Shown: positions 1-9,610, numbered from the stretch's first letter. The stretch is 64,000 bases of DNA from Afipia sp. GAS231 (GCF_900103365.1 NZ_LT629703.1:4278001-4342000); one strand, 5' to 3'. Notes: generated by a model from the letters alone, not told the origin. A program made the numbers and translations.

Positions 1-347
1 TTGGCGGCTGCGCGATCGGATCGTGGCTGCGCAACTGGGTGGTTTCGCGCAGCCAGCCTGCGGCCTGACGCCGATGCAGGGCAGGTCATGGCCCAACCCT
101 GCCGCCGTCCCGCGCTGTCAGCCGGTCCGTTTCCCGTACTGAAAGCTCATTTGGGGGGCGCCAAATGCAGCAAAACTGTGCTTCCGCTGTCATCTACCCG
201 GCCTAATATGTTGAAGAAGCGCGTTTTATTGTCGTTCGGCGAATTCCACTCTGGCCCAAAACGCGCTACCAGAGGGGTCGGGGAGCAGCGTGGCGCTGGC
301 GGCTTCGCTCCGTTGGCGCCGCCGCGGGATCGCAATTCGAGGTCTAG
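1..347. other. Window start, mostly non-coding; possible tail of an upstream gene
   Basis: This is the first stretch without a convincing complete gene. A short open frame at 3-68 on the plus strand ends in TGA and reads like a protein C-terminus (ending WVVSRSQPAA); it may be the 3' end of a gene lying before the window, but this is weak. The rest holds no recognisable RNA gene. A GAGGT ribosome-binding site lies just before the ATG at 348. Long frames crossing this stretch on either strand have no protein-like features. Confidence 0.35.
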
Positions 348-1403
348 ATGCTGGAAGCAATACGCAGGGCGATTTCGTTTCTGCGCCAGAAGCAAGTCCT
401 GCATAAGCTCGGGGTTGTGATTAGCGTCGCGGTCATCGCGATCGCGTGCTACGTGCTCTATCACATGCTGCGCGGCATCGACTCCAATGAGGTGATCGAG
501 GCCATCAAGGGCACGGAGCCGCGCCAGATATGGCTGGCGGCGCTGTTCGTGGCGGCGGGCTATTTCACGCTGACATTTTACGACTGGTTCGCGGTGCGCG
601 CGATCGGCCACGGACACATTCCCTATCGCGTCAACGCGCTCGCTGCCTTCACTTCCTATTCGATCGGCCACAATGTCGGCGCCAGCGTCTTCACCGGCGG
701 TGCGGTGCGCTACCGGATCTATTCGGCCTGGGGACTGAACGCGATCGACGTCGCCAAGATCTGCTTCCTCGCCGGGCTGACCTTCTGGCTCGGCAATGCC
801 GCGGTGCTGGGACTGGGCATCGCCTATCATCCCGAGGCCGCCGCCTCGATCGACCAGTTGCCGGCCTGGCTCAACCGCGTCGCGGCGTTCGCGATCATCG
901 TCGGCCTGGTGGGTTACGTGGTCTGGGTCTGGACCCAGCCGCGCGGCGTCGGCCGCGGACCGTGGACCGTCACGCTGCCGGGTGGCCCGCTGACCTTGCT
1001 GCAGATCGCGATCGGCATCGTCGATCTCGGGTTCTGCGCGCTGGCGATGTATGTGCTGGTGCCGGACGAGCCCAATTTGGGCTTCGTCGTCGTCGCCGTC
1101 ATATTCGTCTCGGCGACACTATTAGGCTTTGCCAGCCATTCGCCCGGCGGGCTCGGGGTGTTCGACGCCGCCATGCTGGTAGGCCTGTGGCAGATGGACC
1201 GGGAAGACCTGCTAGCCGGGATGCTATTGTTCCGCGTGCTCTATTATATTGCGCCCTTCGTCATATCTGTAATCTTGCTGACGTTTCGGGAGGTTATCAT
1301 CGGGGCGCGACTCAAGCGCCTGCGCCAGTTGACGCCTGGCCCGGACGCCGAGCCGAGACATGAGGCGGTCTATGTGCGCGAGCGCGGAGACTCCGGCGCC
1401 TGA
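348..1403 (+). CDS. LPG synthase TM-region family (UPF0104/YbhN-like) integral membrane protein
   Basis: A 351-residue protein with about eight hydrophobic membrane segments spread over residues 20-320 and short charged ends. The arrangement and motifs (SYSIGHNVGASVFTGGAVRYR near residue 105 and SHSPGGLGVFDA near 265) match the lysylphosphatidylglycerol synthase transmembrane domain family, which in MprF acts as a flippase-like domain. No aminoacyl-transferase domain follows, so a stand-alone transporter or flippase role is more likely than lipid lysylation. The ATG at 348 has a GAGGT site just upstream. It lies 60 bp before phoR on the same strand; a functional link to phosphate control is possible but not shown. 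Confidence 0.8.
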   Translation: MLEAIRRAISFLRQKQVLHKLGVVISVAVIAIACYVLYHMLRGIDSNEVIEAIKGTEPRQIWLAALFVAAGYFTLTFYDWFAVRAIGHGHIPYRVNALAAFTSYSIGHNVGASVFTGGAVRYRIYSAWGLNAIDVAKICFLAGLTFWLGNAAVLGLGIAYHPEAAASIDQLPAWLNRVAAFAIIVGLVGYVVWVWTQPRGVGRGPWTVTLPGGPLTLLQIAIGIVDLGFCALAMYVLVPDEPNLGFVVVAVIFVSATLLGFASHSPGGLGVFDAAMLVGLWQMDREDLLAGMLLFRVLYYIAPFVISVILLTFREVIIGARLKRLRQLTPGPDAEPRHEAVYVRERGDSGA

Positions 1404-1463
1404 GGACGCGGAAAGCGCCTCGATAAGACGCCTCGATAATTCAGAGGGAAGAAAGCCGGCGCG

Positions 1464-2765
1464 ATGGCGATAGACGATTCCTCCTCATCCACCTTCTTTG
1501 CGCCATGGCCGGACCGCCTGCGCCATGCGGCCATTATTTTGCTGGTCGCGGCGATCGCGCTTTCCGTGCTGGTGGTGCTGGCCGAACTCTCGGCGGCGCG
1601 CGCCGCTGCGGTGTTCCTCTGCATCGCTGCCGCAGCCCTGGTGCCGTGGCGGCTGCATAATGCGGTCACGTCCCGCGAGGACGTCCGCGGGGTCAATCCG
1701 GTCGAGGCCGCCGCCGTCAGCGCCGTCGTGGCCGGAATGCCGGATCCGGCGGTGCTGCTCGACCGCGCCGGCCGCGTCCTGCACCTCAACGCCGCGGCCG
1801 CCCAGCTCGCGCCGGCGCTGCGCAAGAACGAACTGGCCCAGTTCGCGCTGCGCTCGCCCGAGATCATCACGGCCTTGCGCGAGGCGATCGCGACCACCGA
1901 GCCGCGCCGTGCGACCTATCTCGACCACGTGCCGGTCGATCGCTGGATGGAACTGATCATTACGCCGGTGCCGGTGCCGACGCTGTTCGGCGGCACCGAC
2001 AAATGCATGCTGATGACCTTCCACGACCAGACGCCGCTGCGGCGGGTCGAAGAGATGCGCGCCGATTTCGTCGCCAATGCCAGCCACGAACTGCGGACGC
2101 CGCTCGCGGCTCTGTCGGGTTTCATCGATACGCTGCAGGGACCGGCCCGCGACGACGCCAAGGCGCGCGAGCGCTTTCTCGGCATCATGCACGCGCAGGC
2201 GACGCGGATGGCGCGGCTGATCGACGACCTGCTGTCGTTGTCGCGGGTCGAGTTGTCGGCCCATGTCCGCCCCGACACCTCGGTGGATCTGGTGCCGATC
2301 ATCCGCCAGGTCGCCGACGGGCTGGAACCGCTGGCGAGGGAGCGCCAGGTCGCGATCGAGATCGACCTGCCGGAAACGCCGGCGACGATCCCGGGCGACC
2401 GCGAGGAGTTGCTGCGGCTGTTCGAAAACCTGATCGAGAACGCGCTCAAATATGGTGCCTCCGGTGGCCGGGTGATCGTGTCGCTGGTCCAGGCCAACTC
2501 CGCCGAGGGCGCGCCGGAATTGCGCGTGCTGGTGCGCGATTTCGGCCCCGGCATCGCCCCGGAACATCTGCCGCGGCTGACCGAGCGCTTCTACCGGGTC
2601 GATGTCGGCGACAGCCGCGCGCAGGGTGGAACCGGGCTCGGTTTATCGCTGGTGAAACATATTGTTAACCGCCATCGCGGCCGGCTTTTGATCGAAAGCG
2701 TGCCCAAAAACGGGGCGACCTTTACCGCCTGTTTTCCCCAGGCGAAGACCTCGATACCGGCATAA
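1464..2765 (+). CDS. phoR: Phosphate regulon sensor histidine kinase PhoR
   Basis: A 433-residue membrane histidine kinase that should phosphorylate PhoB when phosphate is scarce. Two hydrophobic segments lie at about residues 23-65, a PAS-like region at about 85-185, then the H-box (NASHELRTPLAAL, phospho-acceptor His near 211) and the catalytic ATPase domain with the N-box (LIENALKYG), G1 (DFGPGIAP) and G2 (GGTGLGLSLVKHI) motifs. The order phoR-pstSCAB-phoU-phoB on one strand makes the assignment secure. The gene ends about 27 bp before the Pho box of pstS. The ATG at 1464 is a reasonable start; no strong ribosome-binding site is seen. Confidence 0.93.
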   Translation: MAIDDSSSSTFFAPWPDRLRHAAIILLVAAIALSVLVVLAELSAARAAAVFLCIAAAALVPWRLHNAVTSREDVRGVNPVEAAAVSAVVAGMPDPAVLLDRAGRVLHLNAAAAQLAPALRKNELAQFALRSPEIITALREAIATTEPRRATYLDHVPVDRWMELIITPVPVPTLFGGTDKCMLMTFHDQTPLRRVEEMRADFVANASHELRTPLAALSGFIDTLQGPARDDAKARERFLGIMHAQATRMARLIDDLLSLSRVELSAHVRPDTSVDLVPIIRQVADGLEPLARERQVAIEIDLPETPATIPGDREELLRLFENLIENALKYGASGGRVIVSLVQANSAEGAPELRVLVRDFGPGIAPEHLPRLTERFYRVDVGDSRAQGGTGLGLSLVKHIVNRHRGRLLIESVPKNGATFTACFPQAKTSIPA

Positions 2766-2791
2766 AGGCAAGCGATTTCAGTCGCTTGTGC

Positions 2792-2809
2792 CTGTCATCC
2801 AACTGTCAT
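2792..2809 (+). promoter_or_regulatory. Pho box (PhoB operator) upstream of pstS
   Basis: Two perfect CTGTCAT repeats (2792-2798 and 2803-2809) are separated by four bases, exactly the classical PhoB half-site layout. The box lies 97 bp before the pstS ATG, between phoR and pstS, so PhoB should activate pstSCAB-phoU-phoB from here. Confidence 0.93.
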
Positions 2810-2905
2810 CAAACCTTCGTAAAAGCTCTATCGACCGCACCTAAACGGGCGGCGTGAGCGCGATCGGGCGTATCAGACGCTTCGCTCACCAGATGGAGAC
2901 CAACC

Positions 2906-3916
2906 ATGAATTTCATCAAGACAATCGTCGCTGCCGGCCTGGTCGCCGCTTCGACGTCGGCCTTCGCGGCCGATATCACCGGCGCGGGCGCCACCTTCCC
3001 GTTCCCGATCTATTCGAAGTGGGCTGACGCCTACAAAAAGGAGACCGGCAACGGTCTGAACTACCAGTCGATCGGTTCCGGCGCCGGCATCAAGCAGATC
3101 CAGGCCAAGACCGTGACGTTCGGCGCCACCGACGCGCCGCTGAAGGCCGAAGTGCTCGAAAAGGACGGCCTGGTGCAGTGGCCGATGGTGATGGGCGCGA
3201 TCGTCCCCGTCGTGAACCTCGAAGGCATCAAGCCGGGCGAGCTGGTGCTGTCGGGCGAAGTGCTCGGCGACATCTATCTCGGCAAGATCACCAAGTGGAA
3301 CGACGCCGCGATTGCCAAGCTCAATCCGAGCCTGAAGCTGCCGACCGACGCCATCACCGTGGTGCGCCGCTCCGACGGTTCGGGAACCACCTTCAACTTC
3401 ACCGACTATCTCGCGAAGTCGAACGCCGAGTGGAAGACCAAGGTCGGCTCCGGCACCGCGGTTGAATGGCCGGCGGGCGTTGGCGCCAAGGGCAACGAAG
3501 GTGTTGCCGGCAACATCGGCCAGACCAAGAACGCGATCGGTTATGTCGAATACGCCTACGCCAAGCAGAACAAGCTGACCTACACCGCGCTGATCAACAA
3601 GGGCGGCAAGACCGTGCAGCCGACCATCGCAGCGTTCCAGGCGGCCGCTTCCAACGCCGACTGGGCCAAGGCGCCCGGCTACTACGTGATCCTGACCGAC
3701 CAGCCCGGCGATGCCTCCTGGCCGATCACTGCCGCGACCTTCATCCTGATGCACAAGGATGCGACCGACAAGGCAGCGTCCCAGGAAGCCATCAAGTTCT
3801 TCAAGTGGTCGTTCGAAAAGGGCGGCAAGATGGCTGAAGAACTCGACTACATCCCGATGCCGGACTCGGTCGTCAAGCTGATCGAAAAGACCTGGTCGGC
3901 CGACATCAAGAGCTAA
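2906..3916 (+). CDS. pstS: Phosphate ABC transporter periplasmic binding protein PstS
   Basis: A 336-residue high-affinity phosphate-binding protein that feeds PstCAB. Residues 1-21 form a Sec signal peptide ending in SAFA. The mature protein begins with the PstS hallmark [11 protein letters not shown] and carries phosphate-contacting motifs: [34 protein letters not shown] and GNEGVAG. A GGAG site sits upstream of the ATG. It is the first gene after the Pho box, and the hairpin downstream may set its expression above that of the membrane components. Confidence 0.97.
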   Translation: MNFIKTIVAAGLVAASTSAFAADITGAGATFPFPIYSKWADAYKKETGNGLNYQSIGSGAGIKQIQAKTVTFGATDAPLKAEVLEKDGLVQWPMVMGAIVPVVNLEGIKPGELVLSGEVLGDIYLGKITKWNDAAIAKLNPSLKLPTDAITVVRRSDGSGTTFNFTDYLAKSNAEWKTKVGSGTAVEWPAGVGAKGNEGVAGNIGQTKNAIGYVEYAYAKQNKLTYTALINKGGKTVQPTIAAFQAAASNADWAKAPGYYVILTDQPGDASWPITAATFILMHKDATDKAASQEAIKFFKWSFEKGGKMAEELDYIPMPDSVVKLIEKTWSADIKS

Positions 3917-3974
3917 GGTCCGTTTCGATCTTGCGATAACGAACTCACACGACAACGGGAGCCTGCTCCCTCCG

Positions 3975-4001
3975 CCCAACCCGGCTTCACCCCGGGTTGG
4001 G
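3975..4001 (+). terminator. Hairpin between pstS and pstC (probable attenuator or mRNA-end stabiliser)
   Basis: CCCAACCCGG at 3975-3984 pairs perfectly with CCGGGTTGGG at 3992-4001 across a seven-base loop. A short T run (TTT) follows, so it is at best a partial terminator. It sits about 60 bp after the pstS stop in a 221-bp gap, where differential expression of binding protein over permease is commonly set. Confidence 0.6.
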
Positions 4002-4137
4002 TTTCCCTCCCGGCGGGGCAGGGCAATAACAACACCAAGAACACAGCCGTAAGAACCAAGAACAATTCGCGGCCAAACCGGCTGCAAAACCCGTGCATCG
4101 GATTCGGGTCGATGGGTTATAAGTACAGGGGATTGGC

Positions 4138-5139
4138 GTGGCAGACATGGCGGTTCAAGGCGACGTAATGGAAGCTGCTGCTGGACCTTACGATCGTGCC
4201 CGGGCCCTCAGCGCCTTCAAACTCGGCGATGTCGCTTTCTACTGGATCACCCGCGCCTGCGCGATTTCGGTGCTCCTCATTCTCGGTGGCATCATCATCT
4301 CCCTGATCGTGGGCGCCTGGCCCGCGATGAAGGAATACGGTTTCGCCTTCCTGTTCACCTCGCGCTGGGCGCCATCGGCCGATCCGCCGGTGCTCGGCGC
4401 GCTCGGACCGATCTACGGCACGCTGGTCACCTCGGTGATCGCGATGATGATCGCCATTCCCGTCGGCCTCGGCATCGCGGTGTTCCTGACCGAAATCTGT
4501 CCGCTCTGGCTGCGCCGCCCGATCGGCCTCGCCATCGAACTGCTCGCCGGCATTCCCTCGATCATCTACGGCATGTGGGGCTTCTTCGTGCTCGGCCCGT
4601 TCCTGGCCAACACGTTCCAGCCCTTCATGATCAGCATCTTCGACGGCGTTCCCGTGCTGGGCACGATCTTCGCGGGTCCCCCGTCCTATCTCTCGCTGTT
4701 CAACGCCGCGCTGATTCTGGCGATCATGGTGCTGCCGTTCATCACCTCGATCTCGGTCGACGTGTTCAAGACGGTGCCGCCGGTCCTCAAGGAAGCCGCC
4801 TATGGCGTCGGCTGCACCACCTGGGAAGTCGTCCGCAACGTCGTCATTCCCTACACGAGGGTCGGCGTCATCGGCGGTATCATGCTGGCGCTCGGCCGCG
4901 CGCTCGGCGAGACCATGGCGGTCACCTTCATCATCGGCAACTCGTTCAAGATCTCGTCCTCGATCTTCGCGCCGGGCACCACGATCTCGGCGGCGATCGC
5001 ATCCGAATTCGCCGAGAGCGACGGGCTGCACCAGTCCGGCCTGATCCTGCTCGGGCTATTGCTGTTCGTGCTGACGTTCTTCGTGCTCTCGGCCGCGCGG
5101 CTGATGCTGATGCGGCTGGAAAAGAAGGCGGGGAACTGA
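4138..5139 (+). CDS. pstC: Phosphate ABC transporter permease PstC
   Basis: A 333-residue inner-membrane permease, one half of the PstCA channel. About six transmembrane helices are visible and the EAA-type loop that docks the ATPase appears as [20 protein letters not shown] near residue 220, followed by [10 protein letters not shown]. The GTG at 4138 is used as start; ATGs at codons 4 and 11 are alternatives, as the first dozen residues carry no conserved feature. pstA follows after one base. Confidence 0.93.
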   Translation: MADMAVQGDVMEAAAGPYDRARALSAFKLGDVAFYWITRACAISVLLILGGIIISLIVGAWPAMKEYGFAFLFTSRWAPSADPPVLGALGPIYGTLVTSVIAMMIAIPVGLGIAVFLTEICPLWLRRPIGLAIELLAGIPSIIYGMWGFFVLGPFLANTFQPFMISIFDGVPVLGTIFAGPPSYLSLFNAALILAIMVLPFITSISVDVFKTVPPVLKEAAYGVGCTTWEVVRNVVIPYTRVGVIGGIMLALGRALGETMAVTFIIGNSFKISSSIFAPGTTISAAIASEFAESDGLHQSGLILLGLLLFVLTFFVLSAARLMLMRLEKKAGN

Positions 5140-5140
5140 G

Positions 5141-5986
5141 ATGAACCCGATTTATTCCTCGCGCAAACGCTTCGACATCGTCGTCCGGGCGCTATGCGTC
5201 GGTGCCGCTCTGTTCGGCGTCACCTGGCTCGCACTGATCCTGTTCACGCTGTTCTACAACGGCCTCGCCGGCATTAATTTCGCGGTGTTCTACCAGGACA
5301 CCCCGCCGCCCGGCTCGACCGAAGGCGGCCTGCGCAACGCCATCGTCGGCTCGATCATCATGACCGTGATCGGGGTCGGCATCGGCGCGCCGCTTGGCCT
5401 GTTTGCCGGGACCTATCTGGCCGAATACGGCAAGCACGACAAACTGACGTCGATCATCCGCTTCATCAACGACATCCTGCTCAGCGCGCCCTCGATCATC
5501 ATCGGCCTGTTCGTCTATGGCGCCATCGTGGTTCCGATGGGCGGCTTCTCGGCCTTTGCCGGCTGTCTGGCGCTCGCCGTGATCGTCATCCCCGTGGTGG
5601 TGCGCACCACCGAGGACATGCTGGGGCTGGTGCCCAATCCGTTGCGTGAAGCCGCCTCCGCGCTCGGCCTGCCGCGTTCGCTGGTGATCCGCCGCATCGC
5701 CTACCGCGCGGCGCGCTCGGGCCTCATCACCGGCGTGCTGCTCGCCACCGCCCGCGTCGCCGGCGAAACCGCGCCGCTGCTGTTCACAGCACTGTCGAAC
5801 CAGTTCTTCAGCCTCAACCTGACCAAGACGATGGCGAACCTGCCGGTGACCATCAACAACTTCGTGCAAAGCCCCTACGTCTACTGGAAACAGCTCGCCT
5901 GGAGCGGGGCTCTGCTCATCACCCTGACCGTTCTTGCCCTGAATATTGGCGCGCGCATCCTCGGCGCCGAGAGGACAGCAAAATGA
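5141..5986 (+). CDS. pstA: Phosphate ABC transporter permease PstA
   Basis: A 281-residue permease partner of PstC. It has about six membrane helices, a periplasmic loop containing [19 protein letters not shown], and the cytoplasmic EAA loop ([20 protein letters not shown]) near residue 165, followed by [14 protein letters not shown], a typical PstA signature. The ATG lies one base after the pstC stop and the 3' end overlaps pstB by four bases (ATGA), so the genes should be translationally coupled. Confidence 0.95.
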   Translation: MNPIYSSRKRFDIVVRALCVGAALFGVTWLALILFTLFYNGLAGINFAVFYQDTPPPGSTEGGLRNAIVGSIIMTVIGVGIGAPLGLFAGTYLAEYGKHDKLTSIIRFINDILLSAPSIIIGLFVYGAIVVPMGGFSAFAGCLALAVIVIPVVVRTTEDMLGLVPNPLREAASALGLPRSLVIRRIAYRAARSGLITGVLLATARVAGETAPLLFTALSNQFFSLNLTKTMANLPVTINNFVQSPYVYWKQLAWSGALLITLTVLALNIGARILGAERTAK

Positions 5987-6810
5987 CCGACGTATCCGTA
6001 TCATCGATGAGTGCTGCCGGCGGCCTTCCTCCCGCGGCATCGGCGCTGCCGGAAGCGCCCCCGAAGGTGACCGCGCGCGGCCTGAATTTTTACTATGGCG
6101 AACACCACGCGCTGAAGAACATCAACCTCACGCTCGGCACCAACCGCGTCACCGCCTTCATCGGCCCGTCCGGTTGCGGCAAGTCGACCTTGCTGCGGAT
6201 CTTCAACCGGATGTACGATCTCTATCCGGGCCAGAAGGCCGTTGGCCAGCTGATGCTCGACCAGACCAACATTCTCGACCCCAAGCTCGATCTCAACCTG
6301 TTGCGGGCCCGCGTCGGTATGGTGTTCCAGAAGCCGACCCCGTTCCCGATGACGATTTACGAAAATATCGCCTTCGGCATCCGCCTCTATGAAAAGATCT
6401 CCAAATCCGAGATGGACGGCCGGGTCGAGAAGGCGCTGCGTGGCGGCGCGCTGTGGAACGAGGTCAAGGACAAGCTCAACGCATCCGGCCTCAGCCTGTC
6501 CGGCGGCCAGCAGCAGCGGCTCTGCATCGCCCGCACGGTCGCGGTGCGGCCCGAAGTGATCCTGTTCGACGAACCCTGCTCGGCGCTCGATCCGATCTCG
6601 ACCGCCAAGGTCGAGGAACTGATCCAGGAACTGGCGGAGGACTACACCATCGCCATCGTTACCCATAATATGCAGCAGGCAGCGCGCGTCTCCGACAAGA
6701 CCGCCTTCATGTATCTCGGGGAACTGATCGAATTCGACGACACCAACAGGATTTTCACCTCGCCGAGCGATCGACGAACCCAGGACTACATCACCGGCCG
6801 GTTCGGCTGA
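5983..6810 (+). CDS. pstB: Phosphate ABC transporter ATP-binding protein PstB
   Basis: A 275-residue ATPase that powers the PstSCA importer. Walker A is GPSGCGKST (near residue 59), the Q-loop is [13 protein letters not shown], the ABC signature is [16 protein letters not shown], Walker B is [13 protein letters not shown] and the switch His is in IVTHNMQQA. The length fits PstB. The first 25 residues (Ser/Ala-rich) are a variable extension. The stop codon is the first part of a palindromic repeat, so that repeat inserted or arose directly at the gene end. Confidence 0.96.
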   Translation: MTDVSVSSMSAAGGLPPAASALPEAPPKVTARGLNFYYGEHHALKNINLTLGTNRVTAFIGPSGCGKSTLLRIFNRMYDLYPGQKAVGQLMLDQTNILDPKLDLNLLRARVGMVFQKPTPFPMTIYENIAFGIRLYEKISKSEMDGRVEKALRGGALWNEVKDKLNASGLSLSGGQQQRLCIARTVAVRPEVILFDEPCSALDPISTAKVEELIQELAEDYTIAIVTHNMQQAARVSDKTAFMYLGELIEFDDTNRIFTSPSDRRTQDYITGRFG

Positions 6811-6859
6811 GCATGATCCGGAAAAGTGGGACCCGGTTTTCCGAAGAGATCGTGCTCAA
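6809..6859. repeat. REP-like palindrome, copy 1 (GAGCATGATCCGGAAAA family)
   Basis: An imperfect inverted repeat: the left arm (GAGCATGATCCGGAAAA) is mirrored by TTTTCCGAAGAGATCGTGCTC. A close second copy lies at 9483-9533, before argD. It begins inside the pstB stop codon and fills the pstB-phoU gap, where a transcript hairpin could form. Confidence 0.85.
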
Positions 6860-6915
6860 AAGGGAAATTCAAATCATGCTCCGATCCGATCGGATCATGA
6901 TTGAGGAGAGATCAA

Positions 6916-7632
6916 ATGGCTTCTGAACATACCGCCAAGGCGTTTGACGGCGATCTGCAGGAACTCACCCGTCTCGTTGCCGAGATGGGCGGCCTTGCCG
7001 AACGCATGATCACCGAATCCGTCGATGCGCTGGTCCGCCGCGACATCGCGCTGGGCAACCGCGTCGTCACCTCCGACCTCGAGATCGACCGCCTGCAGCA
7101 CATCATCGAGGAACGCGCGGTGCTGACCATCGCGCGGCGCCAGCCGATGGCGATCGACTTGCGCGAGATCGTCGGCGCGATGCGCGTCGCCACCGATCTG
7201 GAGCGGATCGGCGACCTCGCCAAGAACATGGGCAAGCGGGTCGCGGCGCTGGAGAACGATTTCCAGCCCTTGAAGCTGATCCGCGGCCTCGAGCACATGA
7301 CCGATCTGGTGCAGTCGCAGGTCAAGTCGGTGCTGGACGCCTATGCCGCGCACGACCTGCCGGCGGCGATGGCGGTGTGGAAGGGCGACGAGGAAGTCGA
7401 CGCCATCTGCACCTCGCTGTTCCGCGAACTCCTGACCTACATGATGGAAGATCCGCGCAACATCTCGTTCTGCATTCATTTGATGTTCTGCGCCAAGAAT
7501 ATCGAGCGGATCGGCGACCACGCCACTAACATTGCCGAAACCGTGTTCTACATGATCGAGGGTCAGCAGATTCTCGACAAGCGCCCGAAGGGCGACATGA
7601 CGACGTTCGCCACGACAGTACCCGGTAACTGA
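6916..7632 (+). CDS. phoU: Phosphate transport system regulatory protein PhoU
   Basis: A 238-residue helical cytoplasmic protein that links the Pst transporter to PhoR and keeps the Pho response off in high phosphate. The two tandem PhoU domains are visible (about residues 10-110 and 115-220), each with the metal-binding E/DxxxD-type pattern (ATDLERIGDLAKNM and CAKNIERIGDHATNIAE). I start at the ATG at 6916 rather than a TTG five codons upstream because GAGGAGAG sits at the right distance before it. Confidence 0.95.
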   Translation: MASEHTAKAFDGDLQELTRLVAEMGGLAERMITESVDALVRRDIALGNRVVTSDLEIDRLQHIIEERAVLTIARRQPMAIDLREIVGAMRVATDLERIGDLAKNMGKRVAALENDFQPLKLIRGLEHMTDLVQSQVKSVLDAYAAHDLPAAMAVWKGDEEVDAICTSLFRELLTYMMEDPRNISFCIHLMFCAKNIERIGDHATNIAETVFYMIEGQQILDKRPKGDMTTFATTVPGN

Positions 7633-7661
7633 CGCGTCAGAACGATAGGGAAGCCAAATCG

Positions 7662-8366
7662 ATGAACGCACGCATTCTGGTGGTTGAAGACGAGGAAGCG
7701 CTGACCACGCTGCTGCGCTACAACCTTGATGCCGAAGGCTACGAAGTCGAGACCGTCGGCCGCGGCGATGATGCCGATACGCGGCTGAAGGAGCGGGTGC
7801 CCGACCTGATCGTGCTCGACTGGATGCTGCCGGGCCTGTCCGGCATCGAACTGTGCCGGCGCCTGCGGGCGCGGCCGGAGACCAAGCAACTGCCGATCAT
7901 CATGCTGACCGCGCGCGGCGAGGAAAGCGAGCGCGTCCGGGGCCTGGCCACCGGCGCCGACGACTACATCGTCAAGCCGTTCTCGGTGCCGGAATTGCTG
8001 GCGCGGGTAAAAGGCCTGTTGCGGCGCGCCAGCCCCGAGCGGCTCGCCACCGTGCTGACCTACGGCGATATCGAGCTCGACCGCGAGAAACGCCGCGTCG
8101 CCCGCTCCGGCCGCCAGATCGATCTCGGCCCGACCGAGTATCGCCTGCTCGAGTTCTTCCTCGAGCATCCTGGCCGCGTGTTCTCGCGCGAGCAGTTGCT
8201 GGACAGCGTCTGGGGCCGCGACATCTATATCGACGAGCGCACCGTCGACGTTCACATCGGCCGCCTGCGCAAGCTGCTCAACCCCGGCCGCGAGCAGGAC
8301 CCGATCCGCACCGTGCGCGGCGCCGGCTACGCGCTGGATGATCGCTTCGCGAAGGCGGAGCCGTAG
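7662..8366 (+). CDS. phoB: Phosphate regulon response regulator PhoB
   Basis: A 234-residue OmpR-class response regulator that binds Pho boxes. The receiver domain (residues 1-120) has the acidic pair (EDEE), the phospho-acceptor Asp in LIVLDWMLPG (about residue 54), Thr in MLTARGEE and Lys in DDYIVKPFS. The winged-helix domain (about 130-228) has the recognition helix region DERTVDVHIGRLRKLL. It is the last gene of the cluster and a likely partner of the PhoR kinase at its start. Confidence 0.95.
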   Translation: MNARILVVEDEEALTTLLRYNLDAEGYEVETVGRGDDADTRLKERVPDLIVLDWMLPGLSGIELCRRLRARPETKQLPIIMLTARGEESERVRGLATGADDYIVKPFSVPELLARVKGLLRRASPERLATVLTYGDIELDREKRRVARSGRQIDLGPTEYRLLEFFLEHPGRVFSREQLLDSVWGRDIYIDERTVDVHIGRLRKLLNPGREQDPIRTVRGAGYALDDRFAKAEP

Positions 8367-8403
8367 GGCTCTTGTAGGGGCAGGCGGAGCAACAAACTCC
8401 GCC

Positions 8404-8547
8404 GTCGTCCCGGCCTTGAGCCGGGACCCATAACCACAAAATGTAATTGTTAGAAAAGAGCTGAAGCTCCAGCTCGGCATAACCGCGATCCATCGGCGGT
8501 TATGGGTCCCGGCCCCCGTGCGCAATTGCGCACTAGGCCGGGACGAC
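8404..8547. repeat. Palindromic intergenic repeat (GTCGTCCCGGC family)
   Basis: Outer arms GTCGTCCCGGCCT and its mirror AGGCCGGGACGAC bracket inner arms GGGACCCATAACC and GGTTATGGGTCCC, giving a large nested hairpin after phoB. It abuts another palindrome at 8555. It may also serve as a transcript end for the convergent phoB and gcrA genes. Confidence 0.85.
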
Positions 8548-8554
8548 GAAGCTT

Positions 8555-8637
8555 CGTCATTGCGAGGAGCGTAGCGACGAAGCAATCCATCCGTCAGCGA
8601 AGCAAGTCTGGATTGCTTCGCTCCGCTCGCAATGACG
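8555..8637. repeat. Palindromic repeat family A (CGTCATTGCGAGGAGC), copy 1
   Basis: CGTCATTGCGAGGAGCG at the left mirrors CGCTCGCAATGACG at the right, with inner arms AAGCAATCCA and TGGATTGCTT. Related copies are at 19415, 29954, 31588 and 43618, always between genes. Confidence 0.9.
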
Positions 8638-8642
8638 GAGAA

Positions 8643-9152
8643 TTACCTTGTCGGCTTCGGCGCCGGGCGACGGCGATCGGAGGCCGGCTGGTAGGCGACG
8701 CGCGAGTGGTGCGCGCAGTAGGGCAGGCCGGCGAGCGCCTTGCCGCCGCAGAAGAAGAAGTCCGCGGTCGAGGGATCTCCGACCGGCCAGTGGCAGGTCG
8801 CCTCGTTCAATTCCAGGAGCGTCAGCCGCTGGCTCATCGGCACGACATTGTCGAAGGCGATCGGATCCGGCTCCATCTCGACTTCGAACGCATGCGCAAG
8901 CGCGGTGTTGCCGCGCGACACCGGACGCGCCACCCGCATCATGTGCTGGGCGGGGCGGGCCTTGCGCTGGCGCGGTGCTGCCGAAGAGGGGCTCTTGGCG
9001 CGGCCGGACAGGCCGAGCCGGTGCACTTTGCCGATCACCGCGTTGCGCGTCACATTCCCGAGTTCCGCGGCGATCTGGCTGGCGGACAGGCCGCCTTCCC
9101 AGAGCTTCTTAAGCTGCTCGACGCGATCGTCGGACCATGTCAATACCGTCAT
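8643..9152 (-). CDS. gcrA: GcrA-family cell cycle regulator
   Basis: A 169-residue DNA-binding cofactor of sigma-70. In Caulobacter GcrA reads CcrM-methylated GANTC sites and activates cell-cycle genes. The N-terminal HTH (TWSDDRVEQLKKLWEGGLSA, then ASQIAAELG and RNAVIGKVHRLGL) is the family signature; the C-terminal cysteine-containing part (CHWPVGDP, FFFCGGKALAGLPYCAHHSR) also fits. I start at the ATG at 9152, preceded by GAAGGGAAG, rather than an upstream ATG with no family similarity. Four GANTC sites occur upstream. Confidence 0.93.
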   Translation of the reverse strand: MTVLTWSDDRVEQLKKLWEGGLSASQIAAELGNVTRNAVIGKVHRLGLSGRAKSPSSAAPRQRKARPAQHMMRVARPVSRGNTALAHAFEVEMEPDPIAFDNVVPMSQRLTLLELNEATCHWPVGDPSTADFFFCGGKALAGLPYCAHHSRVAYQPASDRRRPAPKPTR

Positions 9153-9482
9153 CGCATTCTTCCCTTCGCTTCGCGCTGGCCTATCGGGGGCAGCGCTGGC
9201 GATGCCAAATCTCAAATATCCCTGCGGTCAGAATCCCTTAGCCCTCGCCGGGCGCGAAAGCCGTGCCCGAACGTGAACGCCGTACAAATAGACTCTTGAG
9301 ATCAGAACTGCCGCACGAGATGTCGTACCCGACAGCCCAGACGCTACAATATGGCGTGACTCTGGCGCAAGAGTCCGGGGCAGCGCGTCCACATGTTCCG
9401 ACATCTAGGCATTGCAATGTGAGTTTTCCACCACACCGGAAATGTACGGATTGCCTTTTCTTGCAGTGCACGAGAGCGGCTG
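9153..9482. promoter_or_regulatory. gcrA upstream region with four GANTC (CcrM) sites
   Basis: This 330-bp stretch between divergent gcrA and argD holds no convincing gene. GANTC sites lie at 9231-9235, 9291-9295, 9358-9362 and 9371-9375. GACTCTTG (9291-9298) and CAAGAGTC (9368-9375) form an eight-base inverted repeat that includes two of the sites. A role in methylation-dependent control of gcrA is inferred. Confidence 0.55.
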
Positions 9483-9533
9483 GAGCATGATCCGGAAAAA
9501 TGGACACCGGTTTTCCGAAAAGATCATGCTCAA
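9483..9533. repeat. REP-like palindrome, copy 2 (GAGCATGATCCGGAAAA family)
   Basis: Second copy of the 51-bp element seen after pstB. Here the arms are closer to perfect: GAGCATGATCCGGAAAA against TTTTCCGAAAAGATCATGCTC. Confidence 0.87.
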
Positions 9534-9574
9534 ACAAGAAGATTAACGGGCCTGCAAGCAGGCCCTACGGCATG

Positions 9575-9602
9575 TTGACAGCCTTGGCCGCCAGCATAGA
9601 AT
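9575..9602 (+). promoter_or_regulatory. Sigma-70-type promoter upstream of argD
   Basis: TTGACA (9575-9580) and TAGAAT (9597-9602) are separated by 16 bp and point towards argD. The predicted start of transcription is about 9608, only a few bases before the hairpin at 9611. A compact GC hairpin (GGGCCTGC/GCAGGCCC, 9548-9565) lies just upstream. Confidence 0.65.
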
Positions 9603-9610
9603 GCCTCTCA

